Below, piece after piece: positions 34,182 to 45,600 of a stretch of 64,000 nucleotides of DNA; within the stretch, counting starts at the first letter, position 1, and each line of letters opens with the position of its first letter. This DNA comes from Apodospora peruviana (taxonomy: Eukaryota > Ascomycota > Sordariomycetes > Sordariales > Lasiosphaeriaceae): NCBI GenBank assembly GCA_033439685.1, contig JAUEDM010000002.1, positions 5,828,001-5,892,000 on the forward strand. The letters run 5' to 3'. Under the pieces are notes generated by a model. It ran no database searches, was not told the DNA's origin, and saw only the letters and a list, made by a program, of their open reading frames with translations. The position numbers and the translations under genes were made by a program.

Positions 34182-35152
34182 TCTCGTTATTGTGGTTGTC
34201 ACTATTTCCTTGTGTTCAACGTTGACTTAACCACTTACATTTCTCCCTTTTGGCTCTCGTTAAAAGCGGTTTCCGTGTTAGTATAGACATGGCCCAGAGA
34301 CTGGAGTGAAGTCATGGCCGGCCGTTAGCAGACTGTTTTTGAACTTCTTATTATCATGGATCATGTATCCCTAGAATAGTCTTTAGCTGTTAAAAGTCAA
34401 AATTTATATCTGGACTTCTACCTCACTGCGGCAAAAAAATTGGACTCATCAAATGCAGGTCTCGTATTTTGAGTCGAACCTCATTCTTGGTAGATGCGGC
34501 ACGGGCGTCTTCTCGCCCAACACAATCCCTTGCTATGGAGCAAGGCTGTTGTTCTCCGTAGCAAGGATTGGCTCTTCTTTTTCCATACCAGGGTGCAAAT
34601 CCGCTTGGCGGATGTTGGCCCCCGTTTAACCCCTTTTCGTGCTCTAATGGAGCAGATACGATGAACGATGGGAAAGTAGCACACCATGAGCATAGTTTGT
34701 ATACTCTCCAAAATGAAAAGAATAATACCAGCCAGCCAACCCTCAATTGCTATAGCACTCTCTGCCTAGGGATCAACCAGAGTAATAACCAGTTCCAATG
34801 TTCCTCTTTTTAGTTCAGAAGCGGGCTCCCGACGGAGCTAGAAACAACCATAACTAGGGATGATCCTTGCTTCTTGCCGGTGCTGGCAGAGTACCGATTG
34901 CTCGAGAGAAACCGGGATGACCACTTGCTTCATTGGGGCAGTGGGATTTCATGGACTCCCCGTACTGCGAAAATAGTCCCTGGCGCCTTGGCCATACCGC
35001 AGCCACCGGCGCTTCGCGGTCTAGCTCGTCTTGACTGGGCGCAGGCCCAGCGACCAACCCGTTGATTAGCATCTAGATTATGCAATGCAGTGGTTTTAGG
35101 TCAGTACCTAACAACTTGCAACTAGAACTACTCGAGACTTTTGTTGAGACCA
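34182..35152. other. Intergenic stretch after paralogue C
   Basis: About 1 kb. Frames here are short and overlapping; nothing supported. Confidence 0.45.
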
Positions 35153-35990
35153 TTAGGATACCATAAAACTGACGTCTTTCTCTTCCTGGAATTGAAGCAC
35201 TGCAAGGACATGGTCCGGTTGCGCTCTCAGAGTCCCCTCACCTTCAACATTTAGTGTGATCAAGAATCCGTAGACCCCCGGTTTTTGACATACAGAGACC
35301 TTTATGTTCAAATAAGAGGTAGAATTTTGACCCCGAGCGTATTACCCTTCCAGAAGTCAAGTGGTTATCATAGACAACCTTACCCTCCAAGTTGAGCGAG
35401 GCAACTTTCGACTCTATCGTGGGGAGATTGTCGATTGCCATAGTGTGATCTGGGCCGGGGATACACATGTAGCAGAACACGTTTCCCAAATCTTCACCGA
35501 CGACCGGGGCTAGCGGCATATGGATGACCTCAATATTCCCGGAGGCCTTCTTCTCCGTTTGCAGTGACTTTCTGGGGTGAGAGAGCATTTTAATTGCTGT
35601 ATCGGTTCGAGACCCTGCTGGTTTATATTGTTGACTTGGTTGTTGTGAAGGAGAATTTGGTCGTTTTGAAGAAGGACGTAATCGACATTGAGCGAACCGG
35701 CTTCCATTGGGGTTTTATATTGATCACATTCCTGTTCTTATCACCAAAGTCGCATGACGTTGCGACTGTGCCGGCGTGGCGCCTTTCATTTTCTCGACTG
35801 GAGCCAACTTCACATGTTGGTCGGACGGATAAAGAAGGGTAAGACTTCCCAACAGACCACAATATTGGGCTACAACTTGACGCATTGCTCGTTTGGCCAC
35901 TATACTGTGTGTCATGTATGAGAGCAACTGGATTTTGGTTCGCGCGAAAGAGTCAAGTTTGCTTCAGCTGCAGGCTGTTGGCGCTTCTAA
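35153..35990 (-). pseudogene. Decayed gene, copy 1 of a duplicated pair
   Basis: Minus-strand remnants align with copy 2 (36625-37601). The 5' part (about 35990-35724) contains 'CGLLGSL' and 'DQHVKLA'. The 3' part (35588-35153) encodes 'KVASLNLEGKVVYDNHL', then 'LCMSKTG'; a C5 run on the plus strand at 35275-35279 then breaks the frame, and the neighbouring frame continues 'VYGFLITLNVEGEG' to a TAA at 35155-35153. The alternating strands of 'GxYxFLITLNVEGE' suggest a small beta-sandwich. The parent family is not recognised. The single-base shift could also be a sequencing error, in which case the 3' part might be a living gene of about 145 residues. Confidence 0.5.
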
Positions 35991-36624
35991 GTTCTTCCCT
36001 CGGCATACCCCTTGGACTACTAATGGCGTCTACTTGCAAGAAACACATTTTGACCACTTTCTCCGAGGCTGGACTCACGCTGAAGCACATGCCCTTCCGG
36101 ACTAAGAAAGGCTCCGGGGCGTTTCGCGAGCTCAAGGACTTGCCCCTTTCTAAATTTCATGGAAATGTTAACTAACAGCAGAATTTAAGACAATATCACC
36201 CCTGTTGAGGGTGCATTAGCTACATTTAGGGCAGATGTCTGCCTTCCCAGAAAGTTTGTCAATGTCATGGCACGTGTAGCTTCATTGATTCAGTTTATTA
36301 TATTACCAGCATCAACATCACAGCAGACGAGATTGCCAGGCAGAGACGGAAGGCGACAACGATGAACCAGATATGAATCAAATTATGGCCGCCAGCAGAC
36401 CATCAATCGCTATGGCTGAGCAGGAATGTAAGGTTTTGACCAGAGTACCGGTGTATGGAGCTTCATTCTCCACTACAGCAGTAAAACAGCTTCTGCATAC
36501 ATGTATGTTAGCCGTCTAGTCTGTCTAGATTGTGGGAAGTCCCAGCATCGCCAATTTTCCGTTGCTAGTTCATATTCTATGCATCAGATGATTTCAGGTC
36601 AGCAACAAACCCGGAACAGTACTT
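35991..36624. other. Spacer between the two decayed copies
   Basis: No gene or repeat recognised. Sequence homology between the copies extends only about 25 bp into the left end of this spacer. Confidence 0.4.
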
Positions 36625-37601
36625 TCAGACTTTTGCTGAAATAAGGGGATACACCGTGAAGACATAAAAAACCTCACTCCACCGCCGATTTAACATCTCC
36701 ATAAGTTCATCATCTTGGAAGATTTCGACCTCCACAGCACCCGCTTTCACCTCACCTTCCACGTTTACCGTAACCAGTAAGTTGTATTTGCCCACTTTGG
36801 AGATACGTAGTAATGAAAAGTACCATCAAATTGCACCCGGGTCCAAGGGGCTAGACCGTCCTTTCAGAGTTTCTTCGCCAGAAAAGTGCTGATGGACGTA
36901 CTTGCCCTCCGAGTCGAGTAAGGTAACTTTCGCCTCACTTTTGAAGGGTCGTCAATTGCGTGTAGCGGGAAGTACTTGACTTTCATTGGAAAGTATCGAT
37001 TAGCTTGCACACTGGAGATCGTCGTCTCGAAACGAAGATTGCCCGGTACTGGTCTTGCCGTTTCGTCAGTTTCGGGCGTGTATGTCGGTTGGTACATGGT
37101 GATTAGTGCCTACTGGTGCTCTCGGCCCAGATTGTTTGTGCTGTTGCCTCAGTTGTCGCAAAGTAGAACTTGCTGAGAATAGAAAGAGGAATGATCACTG
37201 AGCATACAACCCCCAGGAAGCTATCTCGGTTAAATATCAAGGTGCTCGACGCAAACATTGCCACTTGCTGCAACAATGACGGGGACGGCTTTCATCTCTC
37301 GAGCCAACCTCGCATGTTGGTCGGGAGGAACAAAGACGGAAGACTCCCCAACAAACCAAAATATTGGGCTTTCAGGTTGATACGCTGCGAATTTGTTGCT
37401 AGACTGTGTGTCATCTGTAGGATGGAACCGAATTGGGCTCGCGCCAGAACCGTTAGGTTTGCTCTCACCGTTAGCCCCTTTGTAAGTTCCGTTCTTGGCA
37501 TAATTTCCCTCAGGAACTGCCATTATAGTATAAGAGTAACAAGAGTAATATTCTGGTATTTGGAACATATAACTCATTCTTGAATGAACAAATACAGCCA
37601 A
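36625..37601 (-). pseudogene. Decayed gene, copy 2 of a duplicated pair
   Basis: Same layout as copy 1. The 5' part (about 37601-37230) encodes 'PESPIFWFVGESSVFVPPDQHARLA'-like sequence; the frame differs from copy 1 by small indels. The 3' part starts at an ATG at 37097 ('MYQPTYTPETDE'), loses frame after 'HAIDDPSK', continues in the next frame with 'KVTLLDSEGKYVHQHFSGEE', meets an in-frame TGA and then reads 'WYFSLLRISKVGKYNLLVTV' and 'AGAVEVEIFQDDE' to a TGA at 36625. Two lesions in the 3' part alone make this a pseudogene. Function of the parent is unknown; a beta-sandwich is suggested by the strand pattern only. Confidence 0.5.
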
Positions 37602-37641
37602 AAACAGAGAATTACGATCAGTAGTATTTTGCCCAAACGAA

Positions 37642-39827
37642 TTAAACCAAAGTCACGCACATCTTCCTCTCCAGATCAAACGTGGGCGCGTCAGGGTCTT
37701 GCGCGTATATCAGCCCCAGCCCTATTCGCTTGTACTTGGTTGCTGCGGCATCCTGTTGCTGTTGCTGCTGCTCACCAACGGGTTCCACGATGAGGAACAT
37801 CTCAGCCAGCCGGCGATCGGCCCAGACCTTCTCCGTCCTGGTCCTTGATCTCAGCAGCAAGCACAGGTACGTGCCCGAGTCAGTGATTTTGGTCGAATCG
37901 AACTGGCCAGCGCATCGCCAGGGGATAGGTATATTTGTCGTCTTCTTCGAGTCGTCGTCCGGAAACGTCAAGCTCTCCCCAAACACCTGATAATACGGCG
38001 GATTTGACAGGTCTCCGTCCGGAAACGGCGTAATCGAGATCTCGCAGACGGGCGCCTCGACGCGGACGTATGCTGCTGCGTGATGCTTCTTGAGCGTCGA
38101 CGTGTACGGCATCCCGTCCCACTCGACCTTCCAATCCAACAGCTCGAGGTGGTTGCGCACCGTGTCTTCTGCCGCCGTAGTATCTCCCCAATCATTCCAA
38201 AAGTCGAACGCGTTGATTGCCGTTCCGGGGCACGCGAGCCAGCTCCACGACGGCAGCGAGTCGGCCAGAGGCAGCAGCTTTTGATCTGGCTCGTTGGAGA
38301 GGCGCAGCCATCCGAGGTCCCGCGCGAAGCTTTTCTTCCAGAGACCCAGGATGGAGTCGTCGTCGCCGAGCTGCTCGCCAACGTAGCGCACCGTGCCCGC
38401 CATCGCGGCCACCCTGTCGCTCGGAAAAGTGAACCTTCGACCCGAGTAGTTGTTCACCAGGCGCCACCAGCCTCTGCGGACGATTTCCTCGGCCTCGGCC
38501 CTGGGTAGGCCATTGTGCGCCTTGGTGGAGTGCAGTAAGCTGAAACGCGCCGCCTCCTGCCGGGGGAAGTGCAGGCCGCCCTGCGTCTGGTATACGCCCT
38601 GGCAGCTCCAGAGTATCTCGGGCGTCATGCACGAGACCAAGCGCGTCGAGAGCAGCTGCTCCTGCAACGTCCAGCCGCGGGTGCTCAGAATGTTATGCTC
38701 GGCGCGTCCGCGGATGTCGTCTTTGTAGAGGCGTACGATTAAATCATTGCTCTTTTCGTTTGGGCCGCAAGTGATGGTGGTCCGAAAGAACATATTACCG
38801 CTGCTGCCGTCCCAGAGGCCGCCTCTGTCGGAAAAGCAGCCGCCAGAGCTGTCTTTGGATTGCGAGGCGGCGATTGTAAACTGGCTACCACGGTAAATAC
38901 TGTCCATACGTACCGCCTCGGCCTGCCATTCCTGATTGTCGTCCTGGACGATGCAGAGCGCGTCGATCCAGATGTGAGGAATCCGGAGCTCCCGCGCGAT
39001 TTGCAGGGCATCCGAAAACGTCTTGGGCAGCAGTTCGGCCGGGATCGCCTCACTGAACTGGCCGAGAGTCTCTCTGGTGGTCTGAAGTGGCAGCTTACCG
39101 CCGCCCCAGCAGTGGCTCAGGGTGGCGTAGTCGGCTCCTCCCCCGCTGTCGACCGTCACGGTCCGTCCGTGGACGAGTCGTGGAGGTGTGCCGTCCAAGC
39201 CAGTGTGGATCAGTCTTCGAGGCGTGCAAGGAACTGGCTGGCAGTCGACGTGGATATTGGCTTTGTTTTCTCGGCAGTCTCGCAGCCAGGATTTGATGGC
39301 TGCGATATTCTCGTTGGGAGTTGGGATTGTTGTTTGCCAGCTGGGCTGCAGCGCCATCGGATCTGTCGAGCATAATCAGGTATGATTAATGATAAGCCTT
39401 CCAACCGTTGGTCAAATACCAAGGCAGGTAAGGTGGGCAGAGTGCTTTACATACCCTCTGCTCGACAAGTCGCCAAAGTGAGCGTGTTAACGACACAGAG
39501 TGGGGACCTGTTGTCTTTAAAACTTACGTCCACGTACGCCCAGTGGACGCCTGAAGTCATCTCTCGGGCGTCGATCACACTGATGGTGAGCGTCCATTCA
39601 TCTCGGTCGGGATTAGGGGGCGCGTCGGCCCTGAATCCTTTCATGTGTCTCTCATCATATATCCACATGGACGCAATCGAATGGCATAGGCGACATGCTT
39701 GCCCTGAGCGCTCGAGGGCGGCAAAGTGCGGATGGTGCGGAATCTCGACCGGCAGCTTGGCATTTCCTGGCCGGGGTCTCACCAGACCTGCGCAGAAGGA
39801 ACAGAGTTTGATCTCTTCGGGTGTCAT
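37642..39827 (-). CDS. HET-domain (heterokaryon incompatibility) protein
   Basis: Exons 39827-39455 and 39362-37642 with a 92-nt intron; 697 residues. The N-terminus has two Cys pairs, 'LCSFCAGLV' and 'CRLCHSIAS', a common Zn-ribbon-like lead-in of HET proteins. The HET domain (about residues 200-350) shows its three blocks: 'YATLSHCWGG', 'LPKTFSDALQIARELRIPHIWIDALCIVQDD' (split here as 'FSDALQIARELRIPHIWIDA' and 'LCIVQDD') and 'MDSIYRGSQFTIAAS'. A Gln run lies near the C-terminus (GEQQQQQQDAAA). HET domains trigger regulated cell death after fusion of genetically different hyphae or downstream of fungal NLRs. The partner of this one is not known. It lies about 3 kb from the NLR-like gene, with the GH43 gene between. 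Confidence 0.93.
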
Positions 39828-40198
39828 TTCACCTTTTCTTTTGGGCTAGGTCGCGTAACTCGGGTTGGCGAAGTTGTCACTTGTTTGATTCAATAACATG
39901 GACCAGGCGTGTTAATATGAGAAAGAAAAATCGTGATTGCCACCTAATGTAGGCGACAGTCCTGGTGCCTAATCCACAAGGTTTTAACTCGATTTGGCCC
40001 TCTCAATCGCATGCATGCACGTGGTAGTGTTGGCTGTGTACCTAAGATCAGATGCCTATGCCGCTCAGCCCCTGAAATGCAACTCCCATTAACTTTGGAA
40101 TTGTCTTTGATTTGCAATAGCCACATGAATACAGTAATTTCGGACGGAGCCCCCTCAGCCGTGAGCTCGAAGCTGCCTCATATTGAACCACCATATCC
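39828..40198. other. Intergenic between HET and GH43 genes
   Basis: A 371-bp gap on the 5' side of HET and the 3' side of the GH43 gene. No feature seen. Confidence 0.5.
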
Positions 40199-41482
40199 TC
40201 AAGGATGCGAGACCACCCCCGTCTTGACATCAATCTTCCACTGCTTGTGATAATCCAGTGTAACCGTTTTTCCACTACGTTAATGATTTCATTTACAGAT
40301 CGTATCAGCTGACAGCTCGCTCACTCATACACTGGCAGAATGACAACTTCTGGGAACTCACCTCGTATCAACCTTCATCGGCAACCACACGTACGTCGAT
40401 CCCGTTGAGCCCTTCGAGTCCCACGCGTCGCCCATGTAGATATAGGTCGTCTTCTGGGTGCCGTTAATCGTAAGCTCGAACGTGTTCTGCGAGCCATAGG
40501 TCTTGTCCGCCTCGGGCGCGATGTTGCTGCCGCCCTTCCACGGCCCCGCGATCGAGTTGGACCAGAACACCTTGTTGGGGTTGGCGCGCCAGCCTGTCTT
40601 GCCCGATACGATCAGGAAGTAGACGCCGTCTGCCTTGAAGATGCCCGGTGCTTCGTAGGCTCCGCCGGCTGTATTTTGCACATGTTATAAGACCAGGTTA
40701 GGGGTTCTATGCCAAGTTGGGTGATGAAGGTGTGGGGGAATACGCACTCAGAGTGGAGACACGGTCTCCAACAGATCCGTCCGAGTTGAGCTTGTTGATC
40801 TGGATGGTGTTGTGGTCGGCGCTGGTTAGGAGGTACCAGGTGTCTGCAATAGGTTATTAGGGTTAGCAACGTTGGAAACATGGACGTAACTGTTAGCTAC
40901 TAGCTTACCGGTAGCATCGTCATGAAACATGCCAGTGTCCGAATAGGAGTAGTCGCTCGGCGGAATATGCACTTTTTTGGCTGTCGAGTAGGTGCCTACC
41001 AGTTGAGGGGATTGAAGAGAAAGAACATATCGGTCTTGTTGGCCGTAGAGCTGTCGTCTCTCGGATTAATGACGGATGTACCACACCCTAATGAATCCCC
41101 AAGTTTCCTACCCAAAACTGGCCATTGGGCTTTGCAATCTTTGGCCTCCAGTATCCCTTGACGGAAGGCGCCTGCGGACCGAGGTTCTTCCAGTTCAAGA
41201 GATCGGTGGACGAGTACATCATCGGTGTCTCAGCTGGTAATAATCAGCGACGTTGAACTGAGTATAGCTTGAAAAACATCGCTGGGACAGTATATAGGTA
41301 CCGTTCTTTGCGCTATGTCCAACCCAGTAGAAAGTGTCGCCTCGCTGAACGATGCCACCTCCGTGGGCATCAATGGCGTTGCCATCGGTATCGTACCAGA
41401 CTGTATTCGAAGAAATCCATGATGCTGCGAGGGCAGATGGCAGCAGTGCCACTGCGGCGGTGAGAAAAATTGAACACCTCAT
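40199..41482 (-). CDS. Secreted GH43 glycoside hydrolase (exo-beta-1,3-galactanase-like)
   Basis: Six exons on the minus strand: 41482-41302, 41233-41112, 41050-40909, 40843-40748, 40668-40362, 40274-40199; 307 residues. All five introns keep the frame and have GT...AG ends. A signal peptide (MRCSIFLTAAVALLPSALAA) precedes 'DTDGNAIDAHGGGIVQRGDTFYWVG'-type sequence, read here as 'AIDAHGGGIVQRGDTFYWVG', the opening of the GH43 subfamily 24 galactanases. Further blocks: 'MMYSSTDLLNWKNLG', 'GYWRPKIAKPNGQFW', 'DYSYSDTGMFHDD', 'WYLLTSADHNT', 'GGAYEAPGIFKADGVYFLIVSG' and 'KQWKIDVKTGVVSHP' at the end. Such enzymes trim galactose from beta-1,3-galactan chains of plant arabinogalactan. No carbohydrate-binding module follows. 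The subfamily is an inference from pattern, GH43 itself is firm. Confidence 0.85.
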
Positions 41483-42686
41483 CACAAGAAGATTACGGTA
41501 AAATAACAAGGTAAGTGGTTCCAAACAATCGGTAGCCTCCGAGGTGTTGACATGAGACCATGATATACCTCCTATCGACAAGACAGCATATCTGTTCAAG
41601 TTAAGACCCCATCACAGCATATTGTCAAACAACACGACGTTGTAATCTTGAAACGGAACAATTTGGGTTTGGATAAACGATTGGGGGAGAAACCACGCTC
41701 CGACTGGCTCCGATCCATTCTCCCCCAGCCCACGCACAATCACCATATTCAATCAATATAGCCGGGAATATTATGATTCCCCGCAAATACCCATTGAAGA
41801 GTTGAATTCACATCGGTAGAGCACTGTGGAGTGGAGGCGAATTCACCACTATCGATTGTAGTCATGAAGATAACTGCTGGTACTGACTGATCTTCCGTTT
41901 GATTTAGAGCTGGTACTTTGACTTGATCACCTACATGTATTCTCAGCATTATTATTGACGTCAGCGAGTCTCACTGAGTTTTTCCTGTCGCTTCTCACTG
42001 ATCTTGGCGACTCGGCCCCGACCTTTTTCTTCAAGTACATTATTACAGTACAGTCTAATCCTACATAGGTGTCAGCCGTATATGGTATGGGAAACATCGG
42101 AGACGAGTGTTAGATAAGGATTGGTTACCAGTCAAAAGCGTGGTCCTACGTAATGGGGGCTGTAAGCACATGCATGCATTACCCGTATCCGTGTAACTCG
42201 AAATGAGGCTCATGGTGAGAGTGAGACCAATGGTACCAATGGCACCATGTGATGTTGTGCCAGGCGCCTTCAGCGGCAGAGTATCACAAAATAACAGCTG
42301 ATTCAGTACACTTATTCCCGGGCATCTTGCTGCATGGCGGCCGCTTTAGCGTCTCTGTGTAACCACAAAAGTTCCGCCGATCAGTAATATTCTGTTCCTA
42401 GACCCCAGGTTCGCGTCAGTTTGTGGAAATTTGATGGCTGCCTGGGCTAACTGGGATTGGCAAGGTGAAGAGTCGTACGAGGCGTAGCCGCACTCCTTGG
42501 GCCCCCTAGACAGGGGTCTTAGCATGTCAATACGACCCCATTTGCTGTGGAGGACTTGACTTCTCAAAGTCTCAAAGACAAACTTGAACTTTGACTTTTC
42601 TTTCACCCCTGAATACATACCCTCTAATCCGTATGGTATCACTATCATTGAGCTGGAGTTGATGCTGAACTGAAGGCGACCAAAAA
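41483..42686. other. Divergent intergenic region between GH43 and NLR-like genes
   Basis: A 1.2-kb stretch with the promoters of both genes. No RNA gene, repeat or additional frame is supported. Confidence 0.5.
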
Positions 42687-45600
42687 ATGTCGTCTGTCCG
42701 CCGATCAGGAACCGCTGCGCGGCGAGCCGGCCCACCTCCGACGCCAGTGGACACAATCATGGAGGGAGTACCGCGCCGATCGGGGACGACAAGACGCGGG
42801 CCAGGGGCCGACGAAATCACCGCCTCCACGCCGGTGCGTCGCTCGGGAACCAAGAGATTCCCTGGAACCGATGAGGGCGCGCCTGGCGGAAACACCTCGT
42901 CTGCAGTGCCTCCTCGTCGGGGAACTACAAAACGCACAAAACGGGGATATGAGGGCCTCTTGCAGGGCATGAAGGAGCTTTACCCGGCTGACCCCAGCCC
43001 GGGGTATGATTACAAGACCAGGACGGATATGGAGTGAGTTCAATGATTTGACTTGGTGATACATTCCTACTGACTCGTAGCCAGCATCGTGTTTGTCCCC
43101 GGACTTGCAGCCCACCCGGAAGAGAGCTGGATGTGGCGAAAAGGAGGCTTCAACTGGGCTTCCGACAAGGAGGGTCTGGCGAGAGACTTCCCGCGCGCGC
43201 GGATACTGCTGTACATGTACGAATCGTCGTGGTTGGGCGATACCAATGTCAAGCAGTACATTAGCAACCTCGCAGAAACGTTGCTGCGTAGCCTGCAAGG
43301 CAATCGGCCTGATGTTTGTTTCCCTGGACTTTCCTTTCTGATATTCTGCACAAAAAAAAAAAAAAAAAAAAAGAAATAGCTGACAATCCATAAGCCTCGG
43401 AAAGGACGATCGCGACCAATCATTTTCATTGGACATAGCATGGGAGGTCTGGTCATCGCAAAGGTATTTCTCAAGGACCCAGATACCTATGTCGATGCTG
43501 AGACACTGCCCGCTAACACGAGATGATCTCAGGCCATCTGCTACGCCGCCGACTCACGCCAGGAATCGTTCCCCTATCTGTTCGAAAACATCGCCGGCTG
43601 CGTCTTCTTCGGCACGCCCTTTGGCGGCGCGCCGGCAGCCGCCTACGCCGCCATGGTCGCGTACGTCGTCGAAAAGGTTGCCGACAAGGCCAAGTCATCC
43701 AAACTCCTCGACCTCATGAAACCCGATGATGATGGGCTCTACGATCTCAGGAACGACTTTGTGCGGTGCGTCGGAAAGCTCAGCCAGCGGATCAAGCTGT
43801 ACGCCTTCTTCGAGCAGCACCCGACGGACTACGCAGCCATTGCTGCCGGGAAAGGCGTCCTCGGCGGGTTGCTGCGCCTCATCACGCCTGGTAGCCTACT
43901 GAAGGAGGTAGTCAGCAGGGATTCGGCTACCTTGTCAGGCGTCATCGACTCTATGGGCCTCGCGGCGAACCACAGCGACTTGGTGAAATTTGAGAGTTTC
44001 AAGGATCTGGGGTATCAATGCGTTCGAGAGCCGTTGAAGAGGATTATTCACGGGGCACATCTTGTGGTCAAGAACCGTCTCAATTCGACGCGCGATATCG
44101 ATCGGGAGATGGTCAAGGGGCTGATGGACATTCTGGACGGGGCGCAAGTGGCCAAGAAGCGCAAGATGATCTCGCAGTCGGTCGCCTCGTCGTCTTGGAT
44201 CCCCAAAGAGAAAGACTATGTTAGTTGGTTGGCGAATCTGAACGATACTCCAGGGGAGGATTCGGAATCCGAGGTCAAAGGAGGTGACTGCCTTTGGATT
44301 CGCGGGTCAGAGGGCAGGGGGAAGACGAGTGCGACATTGGCCGCCCTGGACGATATCGACGAGATGATTCGCAACCAAGAGAAGAAGACGTCTAGCCCAG
44401 CACCCATTCTTCTGGCTTACTTCTTCTGCGACCCCAGCAGCGACTATTGCACCGCCGAAGATTTGCTCAAGTCTCTCGTCCGCCAGCTGATCAGCAGACA
44501 GGAGATGTTGGCCACTCATGCCAAGCAGTTCATCAAGAAGAAGGGCAAAGACGACTCCAAGACGCAGACTTCGATGACTGTCGAGAACCTGTGGCAGACT
44601 CTGCAGGTCATGCTCGGAGACGAAGAGATTGGTGCCCGGGTCTATTTCGTCATACACAACCTCCACGTGCTGCCAGATCTTGTTGATTCCACCAAGAAGC
44701 TCATGGCGTTCCTCCAATCGGAGCTGCAATGCATCAAAGACGAGGACTATCGATCCGTCCCCGTCCGCTGGCTGTTTACCAGCCGGAATTCTCGGGTTAT
44801 TCGAGAGTCCCTTGCTACGCCTGGGACCCGTCTCATCGACCTAGAGAACGAGAAGTACTCCAATCAGGTACAGCTGGCCCTGCGTAGGCATGCGCAGACC
44901 AAGATTCGCGAGCTCGCAGCGAGAAAGCAGTACACGAAAGCGCTCACTTACTTTTCCAGTAGCCTGATTGGCAAGAAAGCGCAGAACACGCAGTGGATCG
45001 ATATTGCATGCGTCCGGCTCGAGGAGTTTCGGGCGAGCAACGACCTGCAGGTCCGCCGGATGCTGGAGGCGATGCCGGAAGACCTTAACAAGCTTCTGGA
45101 CCACGCCTGGACGCAGATATTTACCCCGAACGCCGACCACGCGGACAAGATCCGCGAGATTCTGCGGGTGATGGTCCTGACCTACGAGGATCCGACGCTG
45201 GAGGAGCTCGAAATGCTGGCGGGATTCGAATTTAATGAATCAGAAGCGGAAGATGAAGGAGTCGAGCTCCAGGTTCTGGTTGACAAGTGCAAGCCGCTGC
45301 TGGAAGTCAAACGGTCCGGCAAGATCGGGTTCATGAACACTGTGGTCAAGAAGCATCTGCTCGAGGATGCAGAGGATCTCCTAGGGCTGTCAGACGAAAA
45401 GATCCAGTGGCAGCATGGTGTCATAGCCCACCGTGCGTTTTCACACATCATGGAGAGCTGCCGATCCCAGCCTGAGAATGATGTAGCAGCCAGTGAAGCA
45501 GAGGAGGTGGCAGAGGAAGAATCGGAAGAGGACTGGCAAGGCGGACAGTACGCCGAAGAAGACGAGACCTCAGACTCAGAGGACGAGTTCAGTTTCAGTG

